Part shown: piece after piece, positions 6,281-8,015 of the stretch
Numbering within the stretch: position 1 is the first letter of the stretch
How the letters are laid out: each line of letters begins with the position of its first letter
Source of the DNA: Flavobacteriales bacterium
GTDB taxonomy: Bacteria; Bacteroidota; Bacteroidia; Flavobacteriales; BACL11
Assembly (NCBI GenBank): GCA_002689735.1
Contig: NZHS01000026.1
Coordinates: 18,573-26,587 of the forward strand
DNA length: 8,015 nucleotides
Direction of reading: 5' to 3'
Notes under the pieces: generated by a model
Told to the model about the DNA's origin: nothing
The model's input: only the letters and a program-made list of their open reading frames with translations
Database searches by the model: none
Translations under genes and position numbers: made by a program

Positions 6281-7080
6281 TGGATGCAAAATTCTTAATT
6301 GACAATATAAGCTATTCAGTTGATTTTTCAAGCTTTAATGATTTATCTATTCCAATAAACTTTAATGGTAAACAGCCTAATACTTATGGTGTAGATAAAG
6401 CGATATCATCTGCTTATGAAGATGGTAAATTTATTGGCGACACGAGAAAAGGAGGTCCATGTAATTTTGAAACATATTCTATCACTCCTCACTGTAATGG
6501 CACACATACAGAATGTATTGGACATATTACTGACGAAAGAATTTCTATTTTATCTTCCTTAAATTCAGTTTTATTCCCAAGTACTCTAATTAGTATTACT
6601 CCTAAATCAAATCAAGAATCATATGTTCCTAAAATTGAAGCTAATGATTTTTTAATCACAAAGGAAAGTTTAGAAAAAAAATTAAACGACGTATCAGATT
6701 CTTTTTTAGAAGGTTTAATTATCAGAACTTTACCAAATCTTGAGTCAAAGAAATCTATTGATTATATGAAACAGTCACCTTCATTTTTCACTTTAGAAGC
6801 TATGAAATATATAAGAAGTAGGGGCGTTAAGCATTTAATGGTAGACACTCCATCAGTAGATAGATTGTTTGATGACGGACACCTTAGTTGTCATAATATT
6901 TTTTGGGATACAACATCTAAAAAATTAAATACAGCTACAATTCATTTTACAATTACAGAAATGATTTATGTAAATAATAATATTTGCGACGGCTCTTACT
7001 TTACAAACTTACAAATCCCGGCTTTTAATTCCGATGCCGCCCCAAGTCGTCCAATAATTTTCAGTATAAATGAATTATAA
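6280..7080 (+). CDS. Cyclase-family kynurenine formamidase (KynB-type role)
   Basis: A 266-residue protein of the cyclase family (PF04199), which includes the metal-dependent bacterial kynurenine formamidases. The family's metal motif appears as HCNGTHTECIGH at 71-82 (His71, His76, Glu78, His82). The usual KynB form is H-x-G-T-H-x-D-x-P-x-H, so here one residue is inserted before the second His, Glu replaces Asp, and the Pro is missing. Conserved later parts are HLMVDTPSVDRLFDDGHL (185-202), CHNIFW (204-209) and a C-terminal TEMIYVNNN followed by FNSDAAPSRP. The predicted reaction is hydrolysis of N-formylkynurenine to kynurenine and formate, a step no other gene in this run supplies. I chose ATG 6280 because it overlaps the decarboxylase stop (TAATG) and has a purine run AGAAGA at 6265-6270. 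A TTG at 6247 would add 11 residues inside the upstream gene. A different cyclic-amide hydrolase remains possible. Confidence 0.82.
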   Translation: MDAKFLIDNISYSVDFSSFNDLSIPINFNGKQPNTYGVDKAISSAYEDGKFIGDTRKGGPCNFETYSITPHCNGTHTECIGHITDERISILSSLNSVLFPSTLISITPKSNQESYVPKIEANDFLITKESLEKKLNDVSDSFLEGLIIRTLPNLESKKSIDYMKQSPSFFTLEAMKYIRSRGVKHLMVDTPSVDRLFDDGHLSCHNIFWDTTSKKLNTATIHFTITEMIYVNNNICDGSYFTNLQIPAFNSDAAPSRPIIFSINEL

Positions 7081-8015
7081 AAAAACTAAAGAATTTGCAG
7101 AAATACTAGATAGGGAAGACCCATTAGCATCTTATCAAGGTCAATTTCATTTTCCATATCAAAGTAATGGAAAAAAACATATTTATCTATGCGGAAATTC
7201 TCTTGGACTACAAAGTAAAAAAACTTCTGATTTTGTTAATCAAGAATTAGAAGATTGGAAGACTTTAGGCGTTGAGGGGCATTTTCACGCTAGAAATCCA
7301 TGGCTTCCCTATCATGAATTTTTATCGGAAAGTTATTCTAAAATTATAGGAGCAAAAACTTCCGAAGTTGTTGCAATGAATACATTATCTGTTAATTTAC
7401 ACTTAATGCTTGTTTCTTTTTATCGACCAAGTGAAAAACGCTCAAAAATTATAATTGAAGACGATGCATTTCCCTCAGATATTTATGCTGTTGAATCTCA
7501 TATTAGTCATCATGGTTTAGATCCAGATAAGGTTCTTATAAAATTAAAACCTCGTAATGGAGAGGCTGCACTTAGAACTGATGATATTCTTGATTATTTA
7601 AGAAATAATTCAGAAGATATTGCATTAATAATGTTAGGGGGTGTAAATTATTATACTGGACAGGTTTTTGACATGCAAAAAATTACAAGCGTAGCAAAAG
7701 AAAATGGAGTTGTAGTTGGTTTTGATTTAGCTCATGCAATAGGTAATGTTGAGTTGTTATTACATGAATGGGGTGTTGATTTCGCTGTATGGTGTTCTTA
7801 CAAATATTTAAATTCTGGCCCTGGCTCTGTGGGCGGGGTATTTATACATGAGAGCCATCATGATAAAGAGACCCCAAGATTTGCTGGATGGTGGGGGCAT
7901 GAAAAAGATAGTAGGTTTAAAATGCCAGATAAATTTATTCCAATTAATACTGCGGAGGGTTGGCAATTAAGTAATCCACCAATTTTATCACTTGCGGCTG
8001 TTCGTGCCTCATTGT
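7070..8015 (+). CDS. kynU: Kynureninase, C-terminus beyond window edge
   Basis: A PLP-dependent fold-type I enzyme that splits (3-hydroxy)kynurenine into (3-hydroxy)anthranilate and alanine. 315 codons are visible and the frame is open at the edge; the family is about 420-465 residues, so roughly a quarter is missing. Lys245 (CSYKYLN) is the PLP Schiff-base lysine. Asp219 and His222 (GFDLAHA), Phe134 and Asp137 (AFPSD), Tyr244 and Trp274 match human Asp250, His253, Phe165, Asp168, Tyr275 and Trp305 at a constant offset of 31. At the same offset Ser44 (GNSLG), His71 (GHFHARNPW) and Asn302 (SNPP) match human Ser75, His102 and Asn333, the residues tied to preference for 3-hydroxykynurenine. The start ATG 7070 overlaps the formamidase stop by 11 bases. 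The next in-frame Met is residue 103, well inside the fold, so this start is well supported. Confidence 0.96.
   Translation, partial: MNYKKTKEFAEILDREDPLASYQGQFHFPYQSNGKKHIYLCGNSLGLQSKKTSDFVNQELEDWKTLGVEGHFHARNPWLPYHEFLSESYSKIIGAKTSEVVAMNTLSVNLHLMLVSFYRPSEKRSKIIIEDDAFPSDIYAVESHISHHGLDPDKVLIKLKPRNGEAALRTDDILDYLRNNSEDIALIMLGGVNYYTGQVFDMQKITSVAKENGVVVGFDLAHAIGNVELLLHEWGVDFAVWCSYKYLNSGPGSVGGVFIHESHHDKETPRFAGWWGHEKDSRFKMPDKFIPINTAEGWQLSNPPILSLAAVRASL

Noticed and set aside
6099..6305. Open frame of 68 codons on the - strand across the decarboxylase/formamidase junction
   Set aside because: It is fully explained as antisense to two well-supported genes, and the peptide shows no family features.
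1..8015. Mobile elements, CRISPR arrays, tRNA or rRNA genes, defence systems
   Set aside because: No transposase-like frames, spaced repeats or RNA gene signatures were seen; nearly all of the sequence is used by the listed coding regions.

Overview
The window is AT-rich, gene-dense DNA. All genes lie on the + strand, with A/T-rich start contexts and almost no recognisable Shine-Dalgarno sequences. Together with the protein families (a long eukaryote-like tryptophan dioxygenase, a kynureninase with the animal-type substrate pocket, a degenerate UbiA-like membrane protein) this points to Bacteroidota, most likely a flavobacterium. That assignment is inferred from style and family resemblance, not from a database search.

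Layout. Positions 1-93 hold the last 30 codons of a gene whose end looks like leucyl-tRNA synthetase. After 9 bases comes a small UbiA-family-like integral membrane protein (103-906), which starts at TTG. A 38-base gap (907-944), the longest intergenic stretch here, precedes an eight-gene run from 945 to the end of the window. Gene junctions in that run range from an 11-base overlap to a 12-base gap, so it is almost certainly one transcription unit.

The run encodes tryptophan breakdown through kynurenine and 3-hydroxyanthranilate. In gene order it holds tryptophan 2,3-dioxygenase (945-2042), an atypical short-chain dehydrogenase (2039-2815), 2-aminomuconic semialdehyde dehydrogenase (2818-4260), a RidA-fold 2-aminomuconate deaminase (4264-4680), 3-hydroxyanthranilate 3,4-dioxygenase (4693-5229), aminocarboxymuconate semialdehyde decarboxylase (5240-6280), a cyclase-family kynurenine formamidase (6280-7080) and kynureninase (7070 to the edge, incomplete). 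In biochemical order: tryptophan -> N-formylkynurenine -> kynurenine -> [3-hydroxykynurenine] -> 3-hydroxyanthranilate -> 2-amino-3-carboxymuconate semialdehyde -> 2-aminomuconate semialdehyde -> 2-aminomuconate -> oxo-acid plus ammonia. The bracketed step needs kynurenine 3-monooxygenase, which is not in the window and is predicted just downstream or elsewhere. The decarboxylase and dehydrogenase direct carbon to catabolism rather than to quinolinate and NAD.

Points for a second look: the dehydrogenase-like protein lacks the SDR Tyr/Lys pair and has no assigned step; the 3-hydroxyanthranilate dioxygenase has lost three of the four cysteines of the bacterial rubredoxin-like iron site; the kynureninase carries the Ser/His/Asn set linked to 3-hydroxykynurenine preference; the formamidase has a modified metal motif; and the UbiA-like protein keeps only the second Asp-rich motif. 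I saw no mobile elements, CRISPR arrays, RNA genes or convincing terminators.
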